From assembly GCA_016934035.1 (NCBI GenBank), contig JAFGTP010000043.1, forward strand, positions 1 through 64,000: a stretch of 64,000 nt of DNA. The letters run 5' to 3'. Source of the DNA: Fidelibacterota bacterium (lineage in GTDB: Bacteria > Fidelibacterota > UBA2242 > JAFGTP01). A program made the translations under genes and the position numbers. Numbering within the stretch: the first letter of the stretch is position 1; each line of letters begins with the position of its first letter. Shown here piece by piece: positions 29,462 to 39,817 of the stretch. Under the pieces are notes generated by a model that was not told the origin of the DNA, searched no databases, and was given only the letters and a program-made list of their open reading frames with translations.

Positions 29462-30832
29462 TTATCGGCTGATCATAATGATTTTGACAGTACGATTTTT
29501 GGCCATGTCTGGAAATTCTATTGATTTTCCAAAACCCATGGTTGCAATTGTCTCTTTTCTGAAACCATTTTTAACCAGGTAATCTTTGACCCATTCAGCC
29601 CGTTTGAGTGATAATTTAATGTTATATTCATCACTACCACTTTTATCAGCGTATCCTTTGATTAGGATGTTATATATACCTTCGCTTCTGAGCTGATCGA
29701 GCAATAATTCAAGGTTGTCTTGACTGTCATCTGTGGGTACTGATTTATTGGTGTCAAAATAAATATTTAATAACATACCACTATCATCGGTACCTGTACT
29801 GGCTTCCATTAAATAACTATCCGGACATCCGTCTTCGTCTTCATAACCATTCATTGTTTCGGCGGCGTTGGGACACTGGTCCTCAAGATCATTGATGCCA
29901 TCACCATCGTTGTCAAGATCTGGTGCGCCATCTTCATCTTCGAATCCATCATAATCTTCAGGATCATTGGGAGCAGCATCGGCATTGTCTGGAATCCTGT
30001 CACCATCATTATCATATTCAGGACATCCATCTTTGTCTTCAAAATCATCAAAATCTTCTGGTTCGTTGGGGCAGACATCCAATTCATCCGGAATGCCGTC
30101 TTGGTCATTATCCAGATCAGGTGCGCCATCGCTATCTTCAAAACAATCTTTATCTTCCGGGTCTTTTGGAGCCAAATCATCTTTATCCGGAACACCATCT
30201 CCGTCAGAATCAATCGGATTACCAAAATAATAAGTAAGACCCAGTCGAATTTCTGTATTGTTCTCATTTGAATCGCCATAACCGGAGTGATCAAAAGATT
30301 CATATTGATAGATTCCATATCTCATGCTGGCATCAAGTCCAAATCGATCAGAAATAAAGTATTCCAAACCACCACCAAAGGTAAATTGTTTATCGATCTG
30401 GGAACCAAACTCTCTGTGACCTTTGCCGAAACCCAGTAGATGAATCGGAGGTTCGCCACTGGTTTGATCTCGAATATCAGTAATATGAGTACCATATCCG
30501 ATAATCCCGTAAGGATTGATTCTATAGCCGATTAACGGCATAATTTTCAAATTTATGTGATAGGGAAAATAATAGGTTCTGAAATCTTCCGGATTATCAT
30601 CAACTTCTGCTACTCCAAGCCCTGAGCTGAGTTCCATGCCGAAAAATCTGTGTAATCTGTGGGTAAATTGAATTTGATGGATAGGTATCCAACCAAAATC
30701 ATCTTCGGTTCCACCTGAATAATCATTAATCCCCAATACATAACTCAAACCAGATCTGCCAACTGCCTGCTGTCCAAAAGCGAGGGTTGCAAGAATCATA
30801 GTAAGAATAAAAACGGTTAGTTGTTTTTTCAT
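29462..30832 (-). CDS. OmpA-family outer membrane protein with thrombospondin type 3-like calcium-binding repeats
   Basis: Signal peptide, beta-barrel N-terminus, repeated DxDxDGxxD...CPNxPED units, C-terminal OmpA domain IYFDTNKS...LSLKRAEWVKDYL...KNRTVKI. Confidence 0.92.
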   Translation of the reverse strand: MKKQLTVFILTMILATLAFGQQAVGRSGLSYVLGINDYSGGTEDDFGWIPIHQIQFTHRLHRFFGMELSSGLGVAEVDDNPEDFRTYYFPYHINLKIMPLIGYRINPYGIIGYGTHITDIRDQTSGEPPIHLLGFGKGHREFGSQIDKQFTFGGGLEYFISDRFGLDASMRYGIYQYESFDHSGYGDSNENNTEIRLGLTYYFGNPIDSDGDGVPDKDDLAPKDPEDKDCFEDSDGAPDLDNDQDGIPDELDVCPNEPEDFDDFEDKDGCPEYDNDGDRIPDNADAAPNDPEDYDGFEDEDGAPDLDNDGDGINDLEDQCPNAAETMNGYEDEDGCPDSYLMEASTGTDDSGMLLNIYFDTNKSVPTDDSQDNLELLLDQLRSEGIYNILIKGYADKSGSDEYNIKLSLKRAEWVKDYLVKNGFRKETIATMGFGKSIEFPDMAKNRTVKIIMISR

Positions 30833-30989
30833 AACCTACCTCATAATTTAGTTCTACGTTTCTGTTTATATTATCAATAAAAAAATCTATTATCAAGAAG
30901 TTTAGATAAATTAATATTTTAATTTATGATTTATCTGTGAAATATTACAATCATATTTTTAAAGAAGGTAATTATTGTTAGATTTTGAT

Positions 30990-31559
30990 ATGAATAAAAT
31001 ATTATACACATTTTTATTTATAATTTTTCAGGTGAAACTCCTGTTAGCTGCCGAGGTCTTTAGTGAATTAGGTTTTCACTTCAATTTGACAAATATTGTC
31101 AAAGCTGACCTGCTTGGAAAATATTATGACGTCTTTAATTGCGGTGGCAGTTTTGGAATTTCAACACCTTTCTATTTCGGAAGGTTTTCTATCCATACTT
31201 CCGTTCTGGATAATAAAAAATGGAATAATAATACAGATCATTATTTTTCAATGACTTCCTTTCTAGAGTGGGACTATCCGATTGAAGTGCTGAAATATTT
31301 TAGAATTACACCTGGATTAGGTGCCGGAAATTATTTTATGTATTTTCCTTTAAAAACAGAAGAACTCCAAATCGAATCTGAAATATGCCTGCTGGGAAAA
31401 ATTGGTTTTGAAACTAATTTTTTTAAATATGTTGGTTTTTCATGTAATTATTATTTAAAAGAAATCTCGACCTTTCACAAATTGTACATTGAAGATGTGG
31501 AAGTTGGCTTTTTTATCAAGTTCAGAACAGGCCGGAGGTTCAGGAATTTTCTTAAATGA
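30990..31559 (+). CDS. Secreted beta-barrel-like protein of unknown function
   Basis: Signal peptide MNKILYTFLFIIFQVKLLLA; AAGAAGGT upstream of ATG 30990; ATGA overlap with the next gene. Confidence 0.65.
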   Translation: MNKILYTFLFIIFQVKLLLAAEVFSELGFHFNLTNIVKADLLGKYYDVFNCGGSFGISTPFYFGRFSIHTSVLDNKKWNNNTDHYFSMTSFLEWDYPIEVLKYFRITPGLGAGNYFMYFPLKTEELQIESEICLLGKIGFETNFFKYVGFSCNYYLKEISTFHKLYIEDVEVGFFIKFRTGRRFRNFLK

Positions 31560-33394
31560 AGAAATTTATTGCTTTTCTATTGTTTATGGTACCACTGCTC
31601 GGTGAAACTTTTACAAGGGATGATTTATTGGATATGGGATGTTATCGCATTGGTGATATTCTTTACCATATTGAAAAAACAGAATTAGTATCAACCGATG
31701 GTTTCCATTTTAAAACTAGTCTGATGAACTATCAAAAGCAAGGAACAAATTTTTTGAAACTTTTCATTGATGATCATTTATTCGGCGCCAATATTCTGGA
31801 AGGCAGTCAGATAAACTGGCTTCCGATTGATGTCAATAGTATTGATTCTGTCATTATTATTGATAGAAATGGTTTTTACAAAGGAGAATATTTAAAAGAT
31901 GGTGCCATTCAGATTTTTACAAAAAAAAATAAGCAAATTATCAATGCAAATTTCGGGGGAAATTGGGGGAATGAATCCGGTGATCCCGGACCACTGAAAT
32001 ATACTGATCGTGAGACTGAAAATGTGGATAAAATTGGGCAGAATTTAAATACTTATTTATCGATCAATATTGATGAAAATTATTTATCCGGCTTTATGAA
32101 TTATCGGCAACACACATACCGGGACCCAAGAATGTTACCCAGAATTGAATCGATGTTACAGGACCGTTACTGGATCGGTATGGATCAGTTCAGTGCCGGT
32201 GAAATGATAAGTTTAAAAAACCATTCCTTTGTTATCAGCCAGGTATATGGTAAAAATTGTTTTTATTATCATCCGCAATATCAGTTAGAGGTGCCTTCGG
32301 ATATTTATTACGATCATGCCAGTTATTATGGCCATTTCAATTTGTTTGGAATAAGTCTTGATTTGCGTTCCAATTGGGAAAATTATCATTCGGAGTATAT
32401 TGAAAACAGTCAAAATATCAATATAGATTGGAGATTAAAAAATTTTAGTAATAACCTTCACATTTCGCGAAAAGTCAATGCCTTTAACATAATTACCGCG
32501 TTGGATTATGAAGTGATTCGATATCGTTCAAAAAAATATTCTAAATTAGGAAATATTTGGTCCTTAGCTTATTCAGGAGATAATTTATATCATGAGTTTA
32601 CTGTTGGGTTTGACGTATTTTTTGAGGATAAAAAAGTAAAAAATAGTATCAATACTGCCTTGACTTCCATTTATATCTTTGAGGATAATAACCGGTTGAT
32701 TTCCAATTTGTATTTTCAAACCTTCGCGTCAAACGATGTGTTTGATATTAAATATTTTCAATCGGATGAAATATTGAATGATGACCAATTTTTCAGAATT
32801 CGAGAGTCAGTTTCTTTGGGTACTACAATAGGGGGCAATCTTTCTGCAGAAATGAGAGAGTGGAAAAATTTTGAAATAAAAATTGGAATTCCTTTTAATT
32901 ACAATATCAATAAACAATTACAATTGAATGATTTTGACAATAGAACCATTGAGTTTACTGAATATCTCAATGAAAATTATTTTACAGCTAGCTATGGATT
33001 GTATTTTAAGACAATCTTATTTCCTGAAAAATCATTATCGACAACAGGTTTTTACCAGGTAATCCGATACCTCTTTGATGATCATTTTGACCGGGTCAAT
33101 AATGAATTCATCATGAACAAGGCCGTTGTCAGCACAAAATACAAGCCTTCCTCAAGCTTTTCTTCAGTTCTGAAATTGATATATTGGAAAAATAATTTTC
33201 AAAATCTTCACTATATATCTTACCCCAAACGTGATATTATAACGATTGATGTATCCTTGATTAAATATTTCTGGAACAAGCGATGCTCGTCAAATTTCAT
33301 GATTAAAAACCTGATGAATAATCGTTATTGGCTTCATCAGGAAGGAATTGCTTTCGACAGAAGCATGTATTTCGGAGTTAATTTTTGGTTATGA
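31556..33394 (+). CDS. TonB-dependent-receptor-like outer membrane protein (plug plus barrel)
   Basis: Signal peptide; plug-like LKLFIDDHLFG...INSIDSVIIIDRNGFYKGEYLKDGAIQIFTKK; C-terminal strands MIKNLMNNRYW...MYFGVNFWL. Confidence 0.6.
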   Translation: MKKFIAFLLFMVPLLGETFTRDDLLDMGCYRIGDILYHIEKTELVSTDGFHFKTSLMNYQKQGTNFLKLFIDDHLFGANILEGSQINWLPIDVNSIDSVIIIDRNGFYKGEYLKDGAIQIFTKKNKQIINANFGGNWGNESGDPGPLKYTDRETENVDKIGQNLNTYLSINIDENYLSGFMNYRQHTYRDPRMLPRIESMLQDRYWIGMDQFSAGEMISLKNHSFVISQVYGKNCFYYHPQYQLEVPSDIYYDHASYYGHFNLFGISLDLRSNWENYHSEYIENSQNINIDWRLKNFSNNLHISRKVNAFNIITALDYEVIRYRSKKYSKLGNIWSLAYSGDNLYHEFTVGFDVFFEDKKVKNSINTALTSIYIFEDNNRLISNLYFQTFASNDVFDIKYFQSDEILNDDQFFRIRESVSLGTTIGGNLSAEMREWKNFEIKIGIPFNYNINKQLQLNDFDNRTIEFTEYLNENYFTASYGLYFKTILFPEKSLSTTGFYQVIRYLFDDHFDRVNNEFIMNKAVVSTKYKPSSSFSSVLKLIYWKNNFQNLHYISYPKRDIITIDVSLIKYFWNKRCSSNFMIKNLMNNRYWLHQEGIAFDRSMYFGVNFWL

Positions 33395-34188
33395 GAAAAC
33401 TGGCCTTGTATTTTACTGTTTTATTGATGCAGATTCAAATGCTTAATTCTGCAACACCTGCGTTTCCGAATTATCTCAGAGACTTCAAATCGATGGGCCG
33501 AAATGCAGGTGAGAGGATCGATGATTTTTATCCTGAATTAGGGTGTATTGGTTTAATGGCCGGGATACTGGTTTGGAAAGGCGATGAATTGGTTCGGAAC
33601 AACCTGGTTGATTGCAATAAAAAACAGTTTGAAAATAAAATTTTAAATGCTGCTACCTTACCGGCCCGATGGTATGGGGCCAATACTAAAAATTTGCTAT
33701 ATACATTTGTGGGTTTAACGGGGTCTTTTTATCTTTTTGGAAAAACCTTTAATTGCTCCAAATCGGAAGAAACATCCTACTTAGTGATGGAATCCTTTGT
33801 GTTTACTACCAGTATTGTGGAAACCAGTAAGTTTTTTCTGGGCCGAGCCCGGCCTTTCAAAAATTTAGGATCCAGGAATTTTGAATTTTTTAATGCTCAT
33901 GAATCGAACCATTCACTGCCTTCAGGCCACACTGCCATCGCTTTTTCCATGGCTGGCATTGTCGCTATGTCATCGGATTCCTATTGGATCAAAGTTCCGT
34001 GCTATCTATGGGCGACCAGTGCCGGTTTACAGCGGATCGGTTTTGATGTTCATTGGGTTTCTGATGTCATACTTGGCGGCCTGGTTGGCTATAGTATTTC
34101 ATCCTTTTTGCATCACCATTACTATGAAAAAAAAATAGATCAAAAAGTAAAACCCTCAGTATCCTTTAATATTGTCATACCGCTGTGA
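33391..34188 (+). CDS. PAP2-family phosphatase, secreted/membrane
   Basis: KFFLGRARP, LPSGHTAIAFS and QRIGFDVHWVSDVILG match the three phosphatase motifs. Confidence 0.9.
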   Translation: MRKLALYFTVLLMQIQMLNSATPAFPNYLRDFKSMGRNAGERIDDFYPELGCIGLMAGILVWKGDELVRNNLVDCNKKQFENKILNAATLPARWYGANTKNLLYTFVGLTGSFYLFGKTFNCSKSEETSYLVMESFVFTTSIVETSKFFLGRARPFKNLGSRNFEFFNAHESNHSLPSGHTAIAFSMAGIVAMSSDSYWIKVPCYLWATSAGLQRIGFDVHWVSDVILGGLVGYSISSFLHHHYYEKKIDQKVKPSVSFNIVIPL

Positions 34189-34880
34189 TTTAAAAAAAGG
34201 CCAGGGGTCTCGGATTCAAATCTTTGTAAGCACAAGGAAGAATTATTTGCTGGGTGATTGACAAAATAAGTAACAGGATAATAATTTAGTTTTTCCTCAA
34301 AGGGAATTAATAATTTCAGGGCCATATCCTTATCATATCTGGTGTGATTAATCCAGAATTCAATTTTGTCTTTGGGAATAATTGCCGGCATTCGATGGTG
34401 AATATGAGCGATTTCCTGTTGGGGTTCTGTAGTAATAACAGTATAGGTGTGAATTATTTTATCGCGGTCCGACTGCCACTGGCTCCATAGTCCGGCCATG
34501 GAAATAAAATCCCGGTCTTTTCGGAAAATAAAGTAGGGCCTTTTTCCAAGGCCAGTATTTTTCCATTCATAATACCCATCGGTAATGACAATACATCGTT
34601 GTTGTTTTATCAAAGGGGCAAAGGATTTTTTTTCGGTTAACCGGTCACTGCGGGCATTGATCATTTTATATCCAATACTTCTGTCTTTAGCCCAGAATGG
34701 AATCAATCCCCATTGCATTGGCACAATCGTCCTTCCGCCTTTGTATATTAAGACGGGAGTTTGTTGAGAAGGAGCAATATTAAAACTGGGGTTCCATTCA
34801 AAGCAGGCATTATCGGTATTTTGTAAATATTCCTTGATTATTTCAGTTTTATCTTTTGTTAAAGTTTTTCTTCCGCACAT
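34140..34880 (-). CDS. SRAP domain protein (SOS response-associated peptidase, YedK/HMCES-like)
   Basis: Catalytic MCGRKTL N-terminus; FNIAPSQQTPVL, MQWGLIPFWAKD, NARSDRL, CIVITDGYYEWK, HHRMPAII. Confidence 0.95.
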   Translation of the reverse strand: MCGRKTLTKDKTEIIKEYLQNTDNACFEWNPSFNIAPSQQTPVLIYKGGRTIVPMQWGLIPFWAKDRSIGYKMINARSDRLTEKKSFAPLIKQQRCIVITDGYYEWKNTGLGKRPYFIFRKDRDFISMAGLWSQWQSDRDKIIHTYTVITTEPQQEIAHIHHRMPAIIPKDKIEFWINHTRYDKDMALKLLIPFEEKLNYYPVTYFVNHPANNSSLCLQRFESETPGLFLNHSGMTILKDTEGFTF

Positions 34881-35003
34881 ATTGAAAAGCTAAGGCATCC
34901 ATTCCTCAAGATCAATAAGTTTAATTTCTCTTATAGATTTAATAATGGTATTATATTTGATAGATAAAATGACTAATTTTTTAATCAAATAAGGAATATT
35001 TAA

Positions 35004-35915
35004 ATGAAAAACAGAATTTTATTGGAAACCGGTACTAATGAGATGGAACTTTTAGCAGTTGAAATAGACCATCAATATTTTGGAATGAATGTCGCAAAGG
35101 TACAATCGATCCAGCAGTATGACCCAAAATTAGTCACTAAAATGCCAATCAAAGTGCCCGGCATCATTGGCCGGCTGACATATCGAAAAAGGAATATTCC
35201 CTTGATTGATCTGGCCTCTATTCTTGGCCGGAATGACCCTCCGGGGGACAGCAAGCAGATTGTTGTTGTAACTGAATTTAATAATTCACTGAACAGTTTT
35301 AAAGTTCATGGTGTTAATCAAATTTACAGGCTATCCTGGGAAAGATTGACCCCCTTGAAAGGGATTATGAATAAAAATTCCTTTGTAACTGGTTCAGTTA
35401 TTATTGATGACCATGAAATTCTTGTTCTGGATCTTGAATATATTCTTGCTATGCTTTTTCCGGAATTGACTTTGGAAGAAGTTTCCAATGATGTGGTTGA
35501 CCAAGGCCGGGAACGCGACAGAAACCAATTAAAAATTTATTTTGCTGAAGATTCAAATATTATTCGTAAAGGGGTTATCAGTGCCTTAAATAAAGTCGGT
35601 TATCATGATATTACCGAATTTGGAGATGGTAAAATAGCCTATGATTTTTTTATGGAAATCAAAGAAAAATCATCTGCTGACATGAGCAATAGTGTGCTGA
35701 TTTCTGACATTGAAATGCCGGAAATGGACGGCTTGACCTTATGCAAAAATCTGAAAAATGATCCTGATCTGGGAAAAATACATATCACCATGTTTTCCAG
35801 TCTGATCAATCGACAAATGATCGAAAAATGCAAAAGTGTCGGTGCCGATAATTATGTGACTAAACCTGAAGTCAATAGACTCATCCATATTCTTGACACC
35901 TTTTGTAAAAATTAG
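35004..35915 (+). CDS. cheV: Chemotaxis protein CheV (CheW domain plus receiver)
   Basis: N-terminal MELLAVEIDHQYFGMNVAKVQSIQ...PGIIGRLTYRKRNIPLIDLA; C-terminal REC IYFAEDSNIIRKGV...LISDIEMPEMDGLTL. Confidence 0.92.
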   Translation: MKNRILLETGTNEMELLAVEIDHQYFGMNVAKVQSIQQYDPKLVTKMPIKVPGIIGRLTYRKRNIPLIDLASILGRNDPPGDSKQIVVVTEFNNSLNSFKVHGVNQIYRLSWERLTPLKGIMNKNSFVTGSVIIDDHEILVLDLEYILAMLFPELTLEEVSNDVVDQGRERDRNQLKIYFAEDSNIIRKGVISALNKVGYHDITEFGDGKIAYDFFMEIKEKSSADMSNSVLISDIEMPEMDGLTLCKNLKNDPDLGKIHITMFSSLINRQMIEKCKSVGADNYVTKPEVNRLIHILDTFCKN

Positions 35916-35924
35916 CTATAACGA

Positions 35925-38912
35925 CTACTTCGCAGCGATTGTTTTCAATTGTTCCCGGGCTATTTTGCTCAGACTGTACAGTCTCTCTACAGTCACAGTG
36001 TAGACACCCCAGGCTTCTTCTACTTTTCCTCTTACTACAAACAGCTGTTCCCAGTTCAGCAAATCACCAAATTCTTTGTAAATTTCCGGAAACATTACGC
36101 ATTCATAAATATCGGTCTCATCTTCAAAGGTGACAAATTCCATGGGCTGGTGTTTTTTTGTGCTGGTTACTTTGCGAGTGATTTTAACACCCGCAAGGTT
36201 GATAACCCGGTTTTTATATTTTGCAAGATTAATTGCCTTGCGGGTCCGGCCCTGGAGAATATCAGAATAAAGATAAAGGGGATGCCGGGTAACAGGAAAC
36301 CCAAAGGCCTCGTTTTCCATCTTGAGCAATTCAGCAAGAGGTAAATCCCCTTCTCTTTCCGGAATATATTTGGGTTCGTTATGGTCCCTGGTGAGGCAGT
36401 GAATGGCCACATTGTAGGCGATTTCCTTGTGTGACATACCGGGCTCAATACCATAAAAACAACCGCTGTCTGTTAGTATCATTGCATCGGAAAAATCAAT
36501 CTCAACCCGTTGAAAAAAATCCATTAAAGATGTAAAAAACCTGTTTTTTCGCTCTTTGATGATAAGATCGACAGTGGTGTGTTTTAATCGTTGGATCGCC
36601 ATGAAGCCCATGCGAATTTTATCCTTGCGACCTTTGTATAAGACCTCGCTGAGGTTGATATCTGGTTTAAGAATCGTAATACCAAACCTTCGGCCTTCAC
36701 TCACATAGGCAAAGGCAGAATAGAAGCCACCCTGGTTACTGATCACCGCCGCCAGAAATTCTGCCGGATAATTGGCTTTCAGATAGGCGCAGGTAAAAGA
36801 GAGCCGGGCAAAGGAGGCCGAGTGGGGCTTGCAAAAGGAATAGCCGGAAAAGGACTCAATCATTGACCAGAGATCCGTTGCCAGTTGCCGTGGATAACCC
36901 CGCTTTTCAGCTCCTCTGAAAAAATTGTTTTTCCATTGAGGTTTGACCTCCTGCAGATTGGGGCGGGAAATCACCTTGCGCAAATAGTCGGATTCTTTGT
37001 AACTGAACCCAGCTACCTGTCGCGCCACCATGGAAACCTGTTCCTCATAAACCATAATGCCGTAACTCTCTTCAAGACATTTTAAATCCGGGTGGATCAG
37101 ATTCCATGGTTTCCCATGGATTCTTTCTAGCATGAGGTTAATAAAACGGTTGGCGGCCGGACGAATGATAGAGGAGTAGATCACCACATGCTCAAAATCT
37201 GCCACACCCGCTTTGGTCAACAGTTGTCGCGTGGCCGGGCTTTCGATATAAAAAACGCCCATTGTCTGACCGGTTTCCATCAGTTGCCGGGTTTTTTCGT
37301 CGTCAGTGCCTCTGATGGCATAATAGTCCAGGTGAATATTGCGATAAAGTTTGAGCATTTTGATGGTGTCCCTGACCACGGCCAGGGAGCGGTTGCCCAA
37401 AAGGTCAATTTTTAACAAACCGGAATCTTCGGTCTGGTCTTTTTCCCATTCGATGATATTAACGCCTTTGGGGGCTTTTTCCACCGGAACATAGTTGCGC
37501 ATATCATCCGGCACAATGATCACACCTCCGGGATGCACAGATGGATAGCGAAAAACGCCCCGTATATTATCACTCTGACGAATGATTTCAAGCAGATCTT
37601 CATCAAGATTGAGGTTTTTAAAACGATTATTACTTTTGACCCATTTCACCAGTTCTTTGGGGCGACTCATGAAACCGATGCGTTTGGTCACAGCTTTTAT
37701 CTCTTCATTGGAAAGGCCAAAGACTTTGCCTGTCTCACGAATAGCTGAACGGGGTTGCAGAAAGACCTGACTGGCGACCATGGCTGTGCGGCTGGTGCCA
37801 TATTTTCGAAAGACATAATCCAGTACATTGTCGCGTTCATCCCAGGGAAAATCTATGTCAATATCTGGCATGTCCACGCGTTCGGGATGAATAAAGCGCT
37901 CAAAAACCAGATTGTATTGAATCGGGTCTACCTGGGTGATAAACAGGCAGTAGGATACAATGGAAGCAGCCCCGGAACCACGACCAATGGTGGCACTCTG
38001 ACTGTTTTTTACAATATCATAGACCACAAGAAAATAAGGGGAAAAGCCCTTCTGCGTGATGATGGATAATTCGTATTCGATCCGGTCTTCGATTTCTGGT
38101 GTGATTGTATCATATCGCAGTCTGGCACCCTGGTAAACCAGTTTGCGCAGGTCTTTGTTGGCCTTGTGATTGTGCCGGAGATTCAGGTTTGGAAAAATTG
38201 TATCTACAAAATTCCAATCGGTCTTGCAACGCTCTGCAAGATAATAGGTGTTGTTGATTGCGTCCAGAGAATTGGGGAACAATTCAATCATTTCTTCTTC
38301 GTTGCGAAAATAATTTTTCGGGCTTTTAAAACTCTTTGCCGTCAAGGCAGAAAGGGTGGTGTTCTTCTCAATGGCCCGCAGGATTTTGTGGGCTTTGTGT
38401 TCTTGGGGATGAATAAAATAGACATCGCCTGTAGCCACGACTTCCAGACCATTTTCCCGAGCGATGAAGCGGGCGTCGTTTTCGGACATTCCACAGCGCA
38501 ATTCCACAAAAAGATGGGAGGAAGGAATGAATTTTCTCAATTCTTTGGTGACTTTCACCTGATGGGAAAGAATGAAAACGCCGGCGGTTTGTTTTTCAAA
38601 TAATTGCTGCAGGGTGATGGCTTTATTGGCTTTGACATCAGAAATAATGTGGCATATGTTTTCATAGCCTTTTTGGTTTTCTGCCAGCAGGATCAAATCA
38701 AAATGATCGGTGATAATGTTGGTACCGGCGATAGGAAGAATGTTCAAATCCCTGGCTTTTTGTATAAAATGAATAAAACTTCGCAGGCTGTTCACTTCGG
38801 TCAGGGCAATGGCTTTCTGGCCATATTCTTTGGCCCTGAGCAACAGGTCCCTGATGGTGATTGTGCTCATCATGGCTGAGAAATTTGAGTGTGTATTTAA
38901 ATGGCAAAACAT
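35925..38912 (-). CDS. DNA polymerase III alpha-subunit family protein (short DnaE, DnaE2-like?)
   Basis: N-terminal PHP-like domain, PDIDIDFPWDERDNVLDYVFRKYG catalytic motif, FCKPHSASFARLSFTCAYLKANYPAEF, OB-fold region near C-terminus; 995 aa. Confidence 0.9.
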   Translation of the reverse strand: MFCHLNTHSNFSAMMSTITIRDLLLRAKEYGQKAIALTEVNSLRSFIHFIQKARDLNILPIAGTNIITDHFDLILLAENQKGYENICHIISDVKANKAITLQQLFEKQTAGVFILSHQVKVTKELRKFIPSSHLFVELRCGMSENDARFIARENGLEVVATGDVYFIHPQEHKAHKILRAIEKNTTLSALTAKSFKSPKNYFRNEEEMIELFPNSLDAINNTYYLAERCKTDWNFVDTIFPNLNLRHNHKANKDLRKLVYQGARLRYDTITPEIEDRIEYELSIITQKGFSPYFLVVYDIVKNSQSATIGRGSGAASIVSYCLFITQVDPIQYNLVFERFIHPERVDMPDIDIDFPWDERDNVLDYVFRKYGTSRTAMVASQVFLQPRSAIRETGKVFGLSNEEIKAVTKRIGFMSRPKELVKWVKSNNRFKNLNLDEDLLEIIRQSDNIRGVFRYPSVHPGGVIIVPDDMRNYVPVEKAPKGVNIIEWEKDQTEDSGLLKIDLLGNRSLAVVRDTIKMLKLYRNIHLDYYAIRGTDDEKTRQLMETGQTMGVFYIESPATRQLLTKAGVADFEHVVIYSSIIRPAANRFINLMLERIHGKPWNLIHPDLKCLEESYGIMVYEEQVSMVARQVAGFSYKESDYLRKVISRPNLQEVKPQWKNNFFRGAEKRGYPRQLATDLWSMIESFSGYSFCKPHSASFARLSFTCAYLKANYPAEFLAAVISNQGGFYSAFAYVSEGRRFGITILKPDINLSEVLYKGRKDKIRMGFMAIQRLKHTTVDLIIKERKNRFFTSLMDFFQRVEIDFSDAMILTDSGCFYGIEPGMSHKEIAYNVAIHCLTRDHNEPKYIPEREGDLPLAELLKMENEAFGFPVTRHPLYLYSDILQGRTRKAINLAKYKNRVINLAGVKITRKVTSTKKHQPMEFVTFEDETDIYECVMFPEIYKEFGDLLNWEQLFVVRGKVEEAWGVYTVTVERLYSLSKIAREQLKTIAAK

Positions 38913-38997
38913 AAATATTGCTTAATTTTTTACTATTAACTTACTAGTAAATTTATATAGAAAATCTGCAAAAGGAAACTGTTTTGCAATATAAATT

Positions 38998-39609
38998 TTA
39001 TTGGCAAAAGCGCAGGATTCTTGTAATCATCAGTTCTTTACGGGATTGCAGTATTTCAGCACTGTAATCAGCCGGTGCATAAATGATGATACAAGCATTT
39101 TGGGTGTGCAGATCAACAGATGTGCGCCGGGAATCTGTGATGGGAGAGCCAAAGACTCCGACATCGTCAGCCAGACAATAGCGCGCCGCCAGGTTGACCT
39201 GGCGATTGTTGATGCCTTCGTAAGATTCGTTTTCAAGACCTTCACGCAATACGATATCACCTTGAATCTTCGAACTGTCATAGACACCATTGGGTAGTAA
39301 AAAATCCAGCGCGCACCAGTTGCAGACATCCACCAGATTGTTGACTGAATGGAATTTTTTTTGTTTCATTGCCCGCCGAAGCAATGCTTCCGAAGAGGGG
39401 CGATGGCGGGTAGGATCCATCTTCAGTTGATGAAAAAGGTTGCGCGCCTGGAATACTCCGGGAATATGGCTGAGCGGAAGTTGAAAGTGTTCAAAATAAT
39501 TGTTACCGCACTTGACTAATTCATCGTAAGCGGATTTTTCAGATGCTATTTTTAAATCATTTAGAATAAAAAATTCATATCGGATATTGAGAGAGGTTAT
39601 GAGTTTCAT
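38998..39609 (-). CDS. B3/B4 (PheT-like tRNA-binding) domain protein
   Basis: GVFQARNLFHQLKMDPTRHRPSSEALLRRAMK...VNNLVDVCNWCALDFLLPNGVYD...; start at MKLITSLNIRYEFFILN with TACCAGGTAGCAAAA upstream. Confidence 0.85.
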   Translation of the reverse strand: MKLITSLNIRYEFFILNDLKIASEKSAYDELVKCGNNYFEHFQLPLSHIPGVFQARNLFHQLKMDPTRHRPSSEALLRRAMKQKKFHSVNNLVDVCNWCALDFLLPNGVYDSSKIQGDIVLREGLENESYEGINNRQVNLAARYCLADDVGVFGSPITDSRRTSVDLHTQNACIIIYAPADYSAEILQSRKELMITRILRFCQ

Positions 39610-39736
39610 TTTTGCTACCTGGTATTTTTTTTTAAAATCTATTTTCTGAAGGATATTAAACAAAAGAATAATAAGAAAAAAATATTGCTTAAATGAAATT
39701 ATACCGATAAATTTAGCCCGCTTTTTAAATGATGAT

Positions 39737-39810
39737 GCGCCCATAGCTCAATTGGATAGAGCGTCTGGCTACGGACCAGAAGGTTAGGGGTTCGACTCCT
39801 CTTGGGCGTA
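39737..39810 (+). tRNA. tRNA-Arg (anticodon ACG)
   Basis: GCGCCCATAGCTCAATTGGATAGAGCGTCTGGCTACGGACCAGAAGGTTAGGGGTTCGACTCCTCTTGGGCGTA folds as a cloverleaf; anticodon loop CTACGGA; CCA not encoded. Confidence 0.96.
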
Positions 39811-39817
39811 CATTTTT

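Noticed and set aside
29851-30318. ORFs in alternative frames over the TSP3 repeats (both strands)
   Set aside because: Products of the repetitive GAT/TCA-rich calcium-binding repeat DNA; the ompA-like frame is clearly the coding one.
35936-38879. Numerous + strand ORFs over the DnaE gene (e.g. 38166-38603)
   Set aside because: Antisense shadows of a long conserved minus-strand gene, without RBS or domain signal.
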